64,000 bases of DNA, from positions 372,001 through 436,000 of the forward strand of contig OZ243926.1 of NCBI GenBank assembly GCA_965213765.1, read 5' to 3'. Source of the stretch: JAJDXO01 sp965213765 (GTDB lineage: Bacteria; Pseudomonadota; Alphaproteobacteria; Rhodospirillales; UBA2165). Below, in pieces: positions 36,353 to 44,739 of this stretch. The notes below the pieces were generated by a model. It worked only from the letters and a program-made list of their open reading frames with translations, was not told where the DNA came from and did not search any database. Position numbers and translations under genes: made by a program. The first letter of the stretch is position 1. Each line of letters begins with the position of its first letter.

Positions 36353-36384
36353 TCATCCACATCCCGGATTAAGCCTGTGGATAA
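36353..36384. promoter_or_regulatory. Two DnaA-box-like sites upstream of nrdJ
   Basis: TGTGGATAA at 36376-36384 is an exact DnaA box (TTATCCACA) on the minus strand; TCATCCACA at 36353-36361 matches eight of nine bases on the plus strand. They lie about 270-300 bases upstream of nrdJ at the edge of an AT-rich region. DnaA control of ribonucleotide reductase is known in other bacteria. Confidence 0.5.
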
Positions 36385-36437
36385 ACTGAGGCAACGGTTC
36401 AGATGCGAAATCTAACCCTCTGAATTACTTCGAATTA

Positions 36438-36485
36438 CTACAATATCTAGTAATAATCTTTCAAAAAAAACGCAAAATATTGAAA
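36438..36485 (+). promoter_or_regulatory. Pair of NrdR-like boxes in the nrdJ promoter region
   Basis: CTACAATATCTAGTAA (36438-36453) and ACGCAAAATATTGAAA (36470-36485) each match about 11 of 16 positions of the NrdR consensus acaCwATATaTwGtgt, including the core. Their starts are 32 bases apart, the three-turn spacing usual for NrdR box pairs. They lie in an AT-rich block about 170-210 bases before the nrdJ ATG. No nrdR gene is in the window. Confidence 0.6.
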
Positions 36486-36543
36486 ATAGTTATTGCCTCG
36501 CTGAATCGCCTCCGCTAGATTTTTGGTCCTAAGAGGCCGTAGC

Positions 36544-36651
36544 CCACAAGATGTTGTGGCATATGGCAAAGCGACGGACCGTCCTGGGAACAGCTTCAAA
36601 AGCCCGTAGAAGGCGAACTGTCGGTCTTTGCCGGGGAATATCGGGGGTAAA
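36544..36651 (+). other. nrdJ leader with small hairpin
   Basis: The probable 5' untranslated region of nrdJ. CCACAA-gatg-TTGTGG (36544-36559) is a perfect stem. Apart from this and the short GGAC/GTCC stem after it I see no known riboswitch; the conserved elements of a cobalamin riboswitch are not convincingly present. Confidence 0.35.
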
Positions 36652-39600
36652 ATGAGGGTTTCACGCCAGTTTACTAATGTCGGCTCCGGTGCTTATGCGG
36701 GGGTGGAGTTCCGGACGACATCGAGCGAAATTCGCAATCCGGACGGGTCTCTGGTCTTCCGGCACGAGGCCATTGAGGTCCCTGGCGGCTGGTCGCAAGT
36801 CGCTTGTGACGTTCTGGCCCAGAAATATTTTCGTAAAGCCGGCGTACCGGCCCACTTGAGGCGGGTCGAGGAGAATGACGTCCCCTCCTGGCTGTGGCGT
36901 AGCGTCCCGGACGAAAAAAAGCTCGCCGAACTGCCTGAGGGAGAACGTTACACCGGTGAATCGTCCGCCAGGCAGGTCTTCCATCGCCTTGCCGGCACGT
37001 GGACCTATTGGGGTTGGAAAGGCGGCTACTTCGACGGAGAGGACGACGCCCGCGCCTACTACGACGAAATGTGCGCCATGTTGTGCCGCCAGATGGCGGC
37101 ACCCAACTCGCCTCAATGGTTCAACACAGGGCTGCACTGGGCCTATGGCATCGACGGCCCCGCACAGGGCCACCACTACGTCGATTTCAAGACCGGTAAG
37201 TTAACCCGCTCCAAGTCGGCTTACGAGCATCCGCAGCCGCACGCTTGCTTCATTCAGGGTATATCCGATGATCTGGTGAATGACGGCGGCATTATGGACC
37301 TGTGGGTCCGAGAGGCGCGGCTGTTTAAGTATGGGTCCGGCACCGGCACCAATTTCTCCAATCTCCGCGGCGAGGGAGAGCCGCTCTCCGGCGGCGGCAA
37401 GTCGTCGGGCGTGATGAGCTTCCTGAAAATCGGCGATCGGGCCGCGGGCGCGATCAAGTCCGGCGGCACCACCCGGCGGGCGGCCAAGATGGTCATCCTC
37501 GACGTGGACCACCCGGACATCGAGGCCTTCATCAATTGGAAGGTGAAGGAAGAGAACAAGGTCGCGGCCTTGGTCGCCGGATCCAAACTTCTCGAGAAAC
37601 ACATGAACGCCGTGGTCGAGGCCTGTCACGCCGGCGACGGCGACGACAAGTTCGATCCCAAGGCCAATGAGGGGCTCAAGATTGCGGTCCTCGGCGCCCG
37701 CAAATCGATGATCCCGGAAAACTGCGTCCAGCGGGCCATCGAGTTCGCCAAACAGGGTTATCGCGAGGTTGCCATTCCAACCTACAACACGGACTGGGAC
37801 TCGGAAGCCTATCTCACCGTTTCGGGCCAGAACTCCAACAACACCGTGCGGGTCACCGATGAGTTTCTGCGCGCCGTCGAGAAGGATGCCGACTGGGATC
37901 TGATCCGGCGCACCGATGGTGAGGTGGCCAAACGTGTACCGGCGCGCGAGCTTTGGGGTCAGATTGCCGAAGCCGCCTGGGGTTCCGCCGATCCAGGACT
38001 GCAGTTCGATACCACCATCAACGACTGGCACACTTGCATTAATTCGGACCGCATTTACGGCTCCAACCCATGCTCCGAGTACATGTTCCTCAACAATACG
38101 GCATGCAATCTGGCATCGCTGAACCTCAAGGCCTTCCAGCGCGACGACGGCAGCTTCGATTGCGACGCCTTCTCCTATGCGGTCCGGCTGTGGACCATCA
38201 ATCTGGAGATCGCGGTGATGATGGCGCAGTTCCCGTCCAAGGAAATCGCCGAGCTCAGCTACCGCTACCGCACCCTCGGCCTCGGCTACGCCAATATCGG
38301 CGGCATGCTCATGTCCATGGGGGTTCCCTACGACAGCGACGAGGGCCGCCGTATCGCCGGTGCAATCACCGCGCTGATGACCGGCGTGTGCTACGCGACG
38401 TCCGCCGAAATGGCTGAGTTGCTGGGTCCGTTCCCGGACTACGAGCCAAATGCCGAGCCGATGCTCAAGGTGATCCGCAATCACCGCCGGGCGGCATATG
38501 GTGAGAAGGGTGGTTACGAGGACCTGTCCATGCCGCCGGTGCCGCTGGAAGATGCCGACGGCAGCGCCGCCAGCCCGATCATCACCGATGCCAAGGCCGC
38601 CTGGGACGACGCTCGGGCGCTGGGCGAACAGCACGGTTTCCGCAACGCGCAAACCACGGTAATCGCGCCCACCGGCACCATCGGCCTGATCATGGATTGC
38701 GACACCACCGGCGTGGAGCCGGACTTCGCCCTGGTCAAATTCAAGAAATTGGCCGGCGGCGGCTACTTCAAGATCATCAACCGTACCGCCCCGGCCGCCC
38801 TCGAACGCCTGGGCTACTCCGGGACCGAGATTGAGGACATGATTTCCTATGCGGTTGGCCACGGGACCCTAAAGGGTGCGCCGGCGATCAATCACCGGAC
38901 GCTGGCCGAGAAAGGCTTCACCGACGAGGCTATCGAGGCCATCGAAAACGCGCTGGCCGACGCCTTCGACATCAAATTCGCCTTCAACAAATTCTCCCTC
39001 GGCGTCGAGTTCTGCACCGAGGTTCTGGGCTTCACCGAGGCCCAGCTGGACGACATGTCCTTCGACATGCTGCAAGGCTTGGGCTTCTCGAAGGACGATG
39101 TAACCGAGGCCAATACCTACGTCTGCGGCGCCATGACCCTGGAAGGGGCGCCGCACCTGAAGGACGCCCATCTGCCGGTCTTCGATTGCGCCAATCCGTG
39201 CGGGCGCGACGGCAAGCGCTTCCTCAGCACCGACAGCCATATCCAGATGCTGGCCGCGGCGCAGCCGTTCATCTCGGGCAGCATCTCCAAAACCATCAAC
39301 ATGCCCAACTCGGCGACCATCGAGGACTGCAAGGGCGCCTATATGCTGTCCTGGAAGCTGGGCCTCAAGGCCAACGCTCTTTATCGCGACGGCTCCAAAC
39401 TGTCCCAGCCGCTGAATGCGCAGTTGGTCGACGAGGACGAGGCGGAGAGTCTGGCCGATGCGGTCGCCGATCAGCCGGCGGCGCTCAGGGCGCAAATCGT
39501 CGCCGAGCGGGTGGTCGAGCGCTACATCGCCGACCGCCGGCGGCTCCCGGATCGCCGCAAGGGCTACACCCAGAAAGCCTCGGTCGGAGGGCACAAGGTC

Positions 39601-40332
39601 TACCTCCGGACCGGCGAGTACGAGGACGGCCGGGTCGGCGAGATCTTCATCGACATGCACAAGGAAGGCGCCGCCTTCCGCAGCCTGATGAACAACTTCG
39701 CCATCGCCATTTCCATCGCGCTCCAATACGGCGTGCCGTTGGAAGAGTTCGTCGAGGCCTACACCTTCACCCGGTTCGAGCCGTCCGGCATGGTCGAAGG
39801 CAACGACTCCATCAAGATGGCGACGTCGATCCTCGACTACATTTTCCGTGAACTCGCCGTTTCCTACCTCGGCCGCCATGATCTCTCTCACGTCCAGCCG
39901 GACGATCTGGCACCCGATACGGTCGGCCGCGGCGACCACGAAGAACTGCTGTCCGACGACACAAAGGAAGTGGTCGAACGCCTCGCCAGCACCGGCTACG
40001 TGCGGAGCAACTTCCTGGTGGTCAATGGCGGCCGCGGCAACGGCGCGGCGGGTACCAACGGGTCAAACGGCGCCGGTGGCGGCAACGGCACCGCGGCGAC
40101 CATGGGCCTGGAGACGGAATCCATGCCCGACGGCGCGCCGGCAAGCGCCGGGGCGATGGTTATCGGCGAAGGGATCATCGCGGCCGGCGAGACCCGTCTC
40201 GATGCGGTCCGCGAAGCGAAAATGAAGGGCTACGAAGGAGACGCCTGCGGTGAATGCGGCAACTTCACGCTGGTGCGCAACGGCACCTGCATGAAGTGCG
40301 TGACCTGCGGGGCGACCAGCGGCTGCTCATGA
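36652..40332 (+). CDS. nrdJ: Vitamin B12-dependent (class II) ribonucleoside-diphosphate reductase
   Basis: A 1226-residue adenosylcobalamin-dependent reductase that makes deoxyribonucleotides with or without oxygen. The barrel core carries GSNPCSEYMF and TACNLASLNL (thiyl-radical Cys near residue 485), then NAQTTVIAPTGTIGLIMD and SGSISKTINMPNSATIED. A TSCPD-like domain follows, then a Gly/Asn-rich linker (about 1125-1155) and a C-terminal cysteine cluster (CGECGNF, CMKCVTCG) that re-reduces the active site. I choose ATG 36652 after GGGGGT; longer frames upstream use non-ATG starts. It is monocistronic with its own control region. Confidence 0.97.
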   Translation: MRVSRQFTNVGSGAYAGVEFRTTSSEIRNPDGSLVFRHEAIEVPGGWSQVACDVLAQKYFRKAGVPAHLRRVEENDVPSWLWRSVPDEKKLAELPEGERYTGESSARQVFHRLAGTWTYWGWKGGYFDGEDDARAYYDEMCAMLCRQMAAPNSPQWFNTGLHWAYGIDGPAQGHHYVDFKTGKLTRSKSAYEHPQPHACFIQGISDDLVNDGGIMDLWVREARLFKYGSGTGTNFSNLRGEGEPLSGGGKSSGVMSFLKIGDRAAGAIKSGGTTRRAAKMVILDVDHPDIEAFINWKVKEENKVAALVAGSKLLEKHMNAVVEACHAGDGDDKFDPKANEGLKIAVLGARKSMIPENCVQRAIEFAKQGYREVAIPTYNTDWDSEAYLTVSGQNSNNTVRVTDEFLRAVEKDADWDLIRRTDGEVAKRVPARELWGQIAEAAWGSADPGLQFDTTINDWHTCINSDRIYGSNPCSEYMFLNNTACNLASLNLKAFQRDDGSFDCDAFSYAVRLWTINLEIAVMMAQFPSKEIAELSYRYRTLGLGYANIGGMLMSMGVPYDSDEGRRIAGAITALMTGVCYATSAEMAELLGPFPDYEPNAEPMLKVIRNHRRAAYGEKGGYEDLSMPPVPLEDADGSAASPIITDAKAAWDDARALGEQHGFRNAQTTVIAPTGTIGLIMDCDTTGVEPDFALVKFKKLAGGGYFKIINRTAPAALERLGYSGTEIEDMISYAVGHGTLKGAPAINHRTLAEKGFTDEAIEAIENALADAFDIKFAFNKFSLGVEFCTEVLGFTEAQLDDMSFDMLQGLGFSKDDVTEANTYVCGAMTLEGAPHLKDAHLPVFDCANPCGRDGKRFLSTDSHIQMLAAAQPFISGSISKTINMPNSATIEDCKGAYMLSWKLGLKANALYRDGSKLSQPLNAQLVDEDEAESLADAVADQPAALRAQIVAERVVERYIADRRRLPDRRKGYTQKASVGGHKVYLRTGEYEDGRVGEIFIDMHKEGAAFRSLMNNFAIAISIALQYGVPLEEFVEAYTFTRFEPSGMVEGNDSIKMATSILDYIFRELAVSYLGRHDLSHVQPDDLAPDTVGRGDHEELLSDDTKEVVERLASTGYVRSNFLVVNGGRGNGAAGTNGSNGAGGGNGTAATMGLETESMPDGAPASAGAMVIGEGIIAAGETRLDAVREAKMKGYEGDACGECGNFTLVRNGTCMKCVTCGATSGCS

Positions 40333-40348
40333 GACACGAGATTATTCA

Positions 40349-40430
40349 GTTCCTCCCTGGTGAACTTGGGGTGCGGCGTGAAATGACTGATCTACCAGCC
40401 AATGCCATTGGCGGCGCACCCCTCTTTTCT
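40349..40430. repeat. Structured tandem repeat, unit 1
   Basis: It starts with gttcctccctggtgaac, itself an imperfect palindrome, followed by tggggtgcg, which pairs with cgcacccc at 40415-40422 and is then followed by a T run. The inner loop differs from units 2 and 3 and has its own small stem (ccaat/attgg). It lies 16 bases after the nrdJ stop codon. Confidence 0.8.
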
Positions 40431-40450
40431 TCCGGTGGAAATGAGATTCG

Positions 40451-40528
40451 GTTCCTCCCTGGTGAACTTGGGGTGCGAGACGGTACGGACCTGCCAGCCA
40501 TTGCCATACCCGACGCACCCCACTTTTT
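40451..40528. repeat. Structured tandem repeat, unit 2
   Basis: Same opening 17-mer and ggggtgcg stem as unit 1, closing with cgcacccc at 40514-40521 and a run of five T. The inner arm ggtacgg/ccatacc pairs with one mismatch. It starts 102 bases after unit 1. Confidence 0.85.
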
Positions 40529-40541
40529 CGCCGGAGACACA

Positions 40542-40619
40542 GTTCCTCCCTGGTGAACTTGGGGTGCGAGACGGTAAGGTCCTGCCAGCCATTGCCTTAC
40601 CCGACGCACCCCACTTTTC
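40542..40619. repeat. Structured tandem repeat, unit 3
   Basis: Nearly identical to unit 2; the inner arm is ggtaagg/ccttacc (40573-40579 with 40595-40601), fully paired. It closes with cgcacccc at 40605-40612 and TTTT. The target duplication of the first IS begins right after it, at 40620. It starts 91 bases after unit 2. Confidence 0.85.
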
Positions 40620-40622
40620 TAA

Positions 40623-41554
40623 GAGTCTGACTCGAAACTCTACATTTAATAACAATGGCTTGCGATCCGCCTTGTGAGGAGTCGGATGTGGGCGACGAGG
40701 ATCCATGCCTGTGCGGAGGCGATTGATTTCTCCCAGTCCTTGGCCAGTCGGCGGCATCGGTTGAGCCAGGCGAAGGTCCTCTCGACGCCCCATCTCCTGG
40801 GCAGCACCTCAAAGCCCTTGGCGGTATCGGGACGTCTTATGATCTCGATCGTCCAGCGGCCGATGTCTTCGAGGGCACCCTCAAGTTTTGGTCCGCCATA
40901 GGCGGCGTCTGCGAAGAGGTGACGCAGTTGGGGAAAGCGATGACGGATCGATTTGAGGACCCCGGGCGCGCCGTCGCGGTCCTGGATATCGGCTGAATGC
41001 ACGATCAGGCCGAGCAGCAGGCCAAGCGTATCGGTGACCATGTGACGTTTGCGGCCCTTGATCTTCTTGCCCGCGTCATAGCCCCGAATACCGCCGCTTT
41101 CCGTGGTTTTCACGCTCTGGCTGTCGATCACCCCGGCGCTCGGGCCGGCCTCGCGTCCTTCCAGCTCACGGGCCGCCACAACCAGATCATGGTTGATTGC
41201 CTCCAGCACCCCGTTCGAGCGCCAGTCGTAGAAGTAACGCTGGACCGTGGAGGGCGGCGGGAAGTCGTTCGGCAGCATCGCCCACTGACAGCCCGTCGAG
41301 GCCATGTACATGATCGCATCCATGACATTGCGCAACTCCGTCGTCCGCGGCCGGCCTATCTTCTTGCGCGGCGGCATGAACGGCGCGATCAACGCCCACT
41401 CCCGATCCGTAAGGTCGCTTGCATAGCGACCGCCACGGCGCTCATACTTCGGGCGAGTGATTTCGGTCCACATGTTGTGCCTCCTCGTTTGCTTTGACAC
41501 AACCGAGTAAGACACAACCGACTGAAATCACTCAACTAGTTTCGAGTTGAACTC
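40623..41554 (-). mobile_element. IS5-family insertion sequence (IS1031-like group)
   Basis: A complete 932-bp element. Terminal inverted repeats are GAGTCTGACTCGAAACTC at the left and GAGTTCAACTCGAAACTA (read inward) at the right, 14 of 18 identical. A three-base target duplication TAA flanks it (40620-40622 and 41555-41557), as expected for the TNA-targeting IS1031 group. It carries one intact transposase gene and has landed between the nrdJ repeats and the ridA gene without breaking a known gene. Confidence 0.9.
40646..41473 (-). CDS. IS5-family transposase
   Basis: A 275-residue DDE transposase starting MWTEITRPKYERRGGRYASD; a longer frame from 41515 adds 14 residues of doubtful use. DLTDREWALIAPFMPP, TGCQWAMLPNDFPP and the catalytic region DSQSVKTTESGG (first Asp), HLFADAAYGG (second Asp) and RRWGVERTFAWLNRCRRL (Glu) are intact, so the element may still be active. 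Confidence 0.95.
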   Translation of the reverse strand: MWTEITRPKYERRGGRYASDLTDREWALIAPFMPPRKKIGRPRTTELRNVMDAIMYMASTGCQWAMLPNDFPPPSTVQRYFYDWRSNGVLEAINHDLVVAARELEGREAGPSAGVIDSQSVKTTESGGIRGYDAGKKIKGRKRHMVTDTLGLLLGLIVHSADIQDRDGAPGVLKSIRHRFPQLRHLFADAAYGGPKLEGALEDIGRWTIEIIRRPDTAKGFEVLPRRWGVERTFAWLNRCRRLAKDWEKSIASAQAWILVAHIRLLTRRIASHCY

Positions 41555-41678
41555 TAAGCGAAAATTAGGGCAAGATCGAGGCGCACGGAATTGTGCCCAA
41601 CCGAGCGCGCTATTTGCTGGCTCCGTCTTCGCAGCGGTCTTACATTGACGTCAACGCTGAAACGACCGGGAGGACACC

Positions 41679-42146
41679 ATGGCCGGAACAATCGACGCAC
41701 GCCTGCGGGAGAAGGGGATCGAGCTCCCTGAAGCCGCCTCGCCCGTCGCCAATTACGTGCCCTGGGTGGTGACCGGCAATCTGGTGTTTATTTCCGGCCA
41801 GATCACCTTCTGGGACGGCGAACTCAAATTTCCGGGCCGGTTTGGCGAGAACATTTCCATGGAGGATGGGGTCTCGGCGGCGCGGCTTTGCGGGCTCAAT
41901 CTTGTGGCGCAATTGCGCAACGCCTGTGGGGGCGACCTGGACCGTGTGGCGCAGGCGGTCAAATTGACGGGCTATTTCAATTCGACGCCCGATTTCACCG
42001 ACCAGGCGGCGGTGATGAACGGCTGCTCGGACCTGATCTTCGAAATCTTCGAGGGCAAGGGCCGCCATGCACGCGCCGCGGTGGGCTGCTCCACTCTGCC
42101 CCTTGGGGCCGCCGTCGAAGTAGACGGCGTGTTCGAGATCAGCTGA
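41679..42146 (+). CDS. RidA/YjgF-family protein
   Basis: A 155-residue RidA-family (YjgF/YER057c/UK114) protein of the longer subgroup, with LVFISGQITFWDGELKFPGR and LTGYFNSTPDFTDQAAVMNG. RidA hydrolyses reactive enamines and imines left by PLP enzymes; the members of this longer group lack firm assignments. A strong GGGAGG site precedes the ATG. It is followed after 10 bases by the VOC gene, probably as one transcript. Confidence 0.92.
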   Translation: MAGTIDARLREKGIELPEAASPVANYVPWVVTGNLVFISGQITFWDGELKFPGRFGENISMEDGVSAARLCGLNLVAQLRNACGGDLDRVAQAVKLTGYFNSTPDFTDQAAVMNGCSDLIFEIFEGKGRHARAAVGCSTLPLGAAVEVDGVFEIS

Positions 42147-42156
42147 GGAGGCGGGA

Positions 42157-42540
42157 ATGGAATTCAAACGGATTGATCATACGGCCCTGCATGTGAGCGA
42201 CCTCGCCAAGTCCAAGGCGTTTTACGAGAGGCATTTCGGTTTCGAGACCTATTTCGAGCACGAAGTCCCGCAAGGGCCTGCGGGGCCGTTCGGGATCGCC
42301 TATCTCCGGCTCGGCGATACGGTACTCGAGCTCACCGGCTATGCCGATCCGCCGGTCAACGGTTTCCACTTCTGCCTCGAAACCGACGACTTCGAAGGCG
42401 CGGTGAAGACGCTCCAGGACGCCGGCGTCGAGGTCCAGACCCCGCCCCACAAAACCGCCGCCCGCGAGCCCCGGGAGGAGCACTGGACCCGGGTGGTCTT
42501 CAAGGGCCCGGACGGCGAATTGATCGAGATCAGGGGGTAA
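42157..42540 (+). CDS. VOC-family protein (glyoxalase I-like)
   Basis: A 127-residue vicinal-oxygen-chelate protein: RIDHTALHVSDLAKSKAFYE, LRLGDTVLELTGY, GFHFCLETDDFEGAV and FKGPDGELIEIRG hold the metal-ligand positions (His, Glu, His, Glu) of lactoylglutathione lyase relatives. It may act on methylglyoxal adducts or another small substrate. It lies in a row with ridA and the COG3146 gene. Confidence 0.9.
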   Translation: MEFKRIDHTALHVSDLAKSKAFYERHFGFETYFEHEVPQGPAGPFGIAYLRLGDTVLELTGYADPPVNGFHFCLETDDFEGAVKTLQDAGVEVQTPPHKTAAREPREEHWTRVVFKGPDGELIEIRG

Positions 42541-42607
42541 CGGCATTCTGCTGCTTGGCCCCCGCCCGCCTCTTGCCCCCCTGTTCCCCCTCGCCTAGTC
42601 TTTGCTC

Positions 42608-43771
42608 ATGCCCGATGGGAACGAACAAATCACCGTCAAGGTGGTGGCCAACATTTCAGAAGTGGACGCCGACGGGTGGGACGCCTGCGCCGGCGGCCTC
42701 AATCCCTTTGTCAGCCACGCTTTTCTGAACGCACTCGAGGAGTCCGGCTCGGTGACCGCGCGCAGCGGTTGGCAGCCCCAGCATCTGGTGGTCGAGGACG
42801 GGAACGGTGATGTGGCGGCCTGCGCGCCGCTCTATCTCAAGAGCCATTCCTATGGTGAGTACGTCTTTGATTGGGGTTGGGCAGATGCCTGGGAGCGGGC
42901 CGGCGGCAGCTACTATCCCAAGCTGCAATCGGCGGTGCCGTTCACCCCGGCGACGGGCCCGCGGCTGCTGATCCGTGAAGATGCGCCGGACAAGCTCCAC
43001 GATATTCTGCTGTCGGCCATGGTCCAATTGGCCCGCGAGCACAACGTCTCGTCGCTGCACATCACCTTCCCCCCGAAGGAACAGTGGGACCGCATGGGGG
43101 CGGCCGGTTTCCTCAAGCGGACCGGCAAGCAGTTTCATTGGGAAAACCGGGGGTATGAGAGCTTCGATGATTTCCTGGGCCAGCTCGCGTCCCGCAAACG
43201 CAAAGCGATCCGCAAGGAACGCCGCGAGGTACAGGACCAGGGGGTGCGGCTCCGAACCCTCGGCGGCGGCGAGATCACCGCGGACCATTGGGACGCCTTC
43301 TATCACTTCTACATCGACACCATCGACCGCAAATGGGGGCGCCCCTATCTCAATCGTGAGTTCTTCGCCATCCTCGGCGAGACCTTATCGGAGCTCGCCG
43401 TCATGGTGGTCGGCAAGGAAGACGGCGACTTGATCTGCGGTGCCCTCAATCTCAAGGGCGAGGATACGCTCTACGGCCGCAATTGGGGCTGCTCCAAGGA
43501 TATCAAATTCCTGCACTTCGAGGCCTGCTACTACCAGGCGATCGACTATGCCATTGAGCACGGCCTGCGGTGGGTGGAAGCCGGCGCTCAGGGCCCCCAC
43601 AAGATCCAACGGGGGTATTTGCCGCGGGAAATCTACTCGGCGCACTACATCGACGATCCCAAATTCGCCAGTGCCGTAAAGGATTTCGTCGAGCGCGAGG
43701 CCCGCGAGGTGGAATACGAGATCGCCGGGCTGATGCAGTACTCGCCCTACCGCTCGGCCGAGAATGATTAG
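42608..43771 (+). CDS. GNAT/FemAB-like N-acyltransferase (COG3146 family)
   Basis: A 387-residue protein of the COG3146/DUF482 family. Typical features are ADGWDACAGGLNPFVSHAFL at the start, FDWGWADAWERAGGSYYPKL in the middle, and the late core YGRNWGCSKDIKFLHFEACY, EAGAQGPHKIQRGYLP. The fold is two GNAT-like domains as in Fem transferases. Partner and substrate are unknown; peptidoglycan-related roles have been proposed for the family. ATG 42608 is used; two codons further upstream a TTG is possible. Confidence 0.9.
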   Translation: MPDGNEQITVKVVANISEVDADGWDACAGGLNPFVSHAFLNALEESGSVTARSGWQPQHLVVEDGNGDVAACAPLYLKSHSYGEYVFDWGWADAWERAGGSYYPKLQSAVPFTPATGPRLLIREDAPDKLHDILLSAMVQLAREHNVSSLHITFPPKEQWDRMGAAGFLKRTGKQFHWENRGYESFDDFLGQLASRKRKAIRKERREVQDQGVRLRTLGGGEITADHWDAFYHFYIDTIDRKWGRPYLNREFFAILGETLSELAVMVVGKEDGDLICGALNLKGEDTLYGRNWGCSKDIKFLHFEACYYQAIDYAIEHGLRWVEAGAQGPHKIQRGYLPREIYSAHYIDDPKFASAVKDFVEREAREVEYEIAGLMQYSPYRSAEND

Positions 43772-43969
43772 GTGGAGTCGCTCGATAAATTTCTGGATTG
43801 GGCTCTCTGGGTCTTCCTAGCGATTGTGATCGCTGGCTTTCTGGCCGCATCTTTCGGGGAGAGAGACGAAAGCTCTTTCGCCATCAGCACCGTCTTGCTG
43901 GGTATCTGGGCATTGATTGCCGCCGCGAGGTGGTTTCACAAGTACCGGAATCATCGATCTGGTGGCTAA
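43772..43969 (+). CDS. Small membrane protein of unknown function
   Basis: A 65-residue frame beginning directly after the stop codon of the previous gene, with GTG as start. It predicts two membrane helices (ALWVFLAIVIAGFLAASF and ISTVLLGIWALIAAARWF) and a basic tail. Its tail overlaps the end of the convergent IclR gene by four bases. It is plausible as a translated product by coupling, but not certain. Confidence 0.45.
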   Translation: MESLDKFLDWALWVFLAIVIAGFLAASFGERDESSFAISTVLLGIWALIAAARWFHKYRNHRSGG

Positions 43970-44724
43970 GCCGCCGCCGAACCCAGCGCGGTTTCGGTGC
44001 GCCGGCAAAACTCCAAGAGCTCCGCCGTCAGCGTGTCTTCGTTGTCGTAAAACCGGGTCGCCGGCACCGGCACGGAGATCGCGCCGACGCCGCCCAGGGA
44101 ATCCCGCACCGCCGCACTGACCGCGCAGATGCCCTTGATGTGCTCCTCCCGGTCAAAGGCAAGGCCGGTGCGCCGCACCTCGTCGAGCTCTTCCATCAGG
44201 CGGGTGACCCGGCCGGGCTCCTCCGGCAGTTCGGCCTCAGCGAGCGCCTCCGCCCGCGGGATATCCAGGGCGGCCAAGATCGCCTTGCCGTGGGCGGAGC
44301 AGTGCATGGGAAAGGCGTCGCCGAGGCTGAACTCGGCGCGCAGTTGGTTGGGCGCCACCACCTGATCGATGAAAACCGCGTCATCGCCATCCAGCACCGC
44401 GAATTCGACGGTTTCGTTGATCCGGCGGGAAAGCTCCTCCAGATAGGGGTGGGCGATCCGTGCCATATCGGCGCGCGCCGTCGTCGCCAGCCGGGCCAGA
44501 GCCGGACCCAGCCGGACCCGGCCCTCGGGACTGGCCGCCATCACCCAGCCTTCGGTCTCCAGGGACCCGACAATCCGCTGAACCGTCGAGCGCGGCAGTC
44601 CGGTCCGCGATGCAATCCGGCCAAGGCTGAGGCCGCCCGCCTCCCCCTCAAGTGCCCGCAGGACGGCGGCGGCCCGGGCGATGACCTGGATACCGGTCTT
44701 GCGGTCTTTCGAGGTGTCTGCCAT
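43966..44724 (-). CDS. IclR-family transcriptional regulator
   Basis: A 252-residue regulator. The N-terminal winged helix-turn-helix is LSLGRIASRTGLPRSTVQRI followed by VGSLETEGWV; the C-terminal effector domain has FIDQVVAPNQLRA, MHCSAHGKAILAAL and GICAVSAAVRDSLGGVGAIS. It is the last gene of the TRAP transporter operon, 15 bases after dctM, so it probably controls that operon. A palindrome upstream of the operon (47822-47836) is a candidate site. Confidence 0.93.
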   Translation of the reverse strand: MADTSKDRKTGIQVIARAAAVLRALEGEAGGLSLGRIASRTGLPRSTVQRIVGSLETEGWVMAASPEGRVRLGPALARLATTARADMARIAHPYLEELSRRINETVEFAVLDGDDAVFIDQVVAPNQLRAEFSLGDAFPMHCSAHGKAILAALDIPRAEALAEAELPEEPGRVTRLMEELDEVRRTGLAFDREEHIKGICAVSAAVRDSLGGVGAISVPVPATRFYDNEDTLTAELLEFCRRTETALGSAAA

Positions 44725-44739
44725 GGCCCCGCCGCCTCG

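Noticed and set aside
36330..36500. Chromosomal replication origin
   Set aside because: Only one exact and one near DnaA box with an AT-rich patch; the neighbours (NDUFA12, nrdJ) do not suggest an origin, and the boxes fit nrdJ control better.
36544..36651. Cobalamin riboswitch before the B12-dependent nrdJ gene
   Set aside because: The conserved core of the B12 box is not convincingly present; only short stems were found. A covariance-model scan would decide.
40349..40619. CRISPR array
   Set aside because: Only three units, about 80 bases each, internally paired and almost abutting, with no spacer-like unique sequences and no cas genes.
40392..40793. A 133-codon minus-strand frame running across the repeats into the IS
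   Set aside because: It arises from translation of the repeat units and crosses the IS boundary, so it cannot be an ancestral gene.
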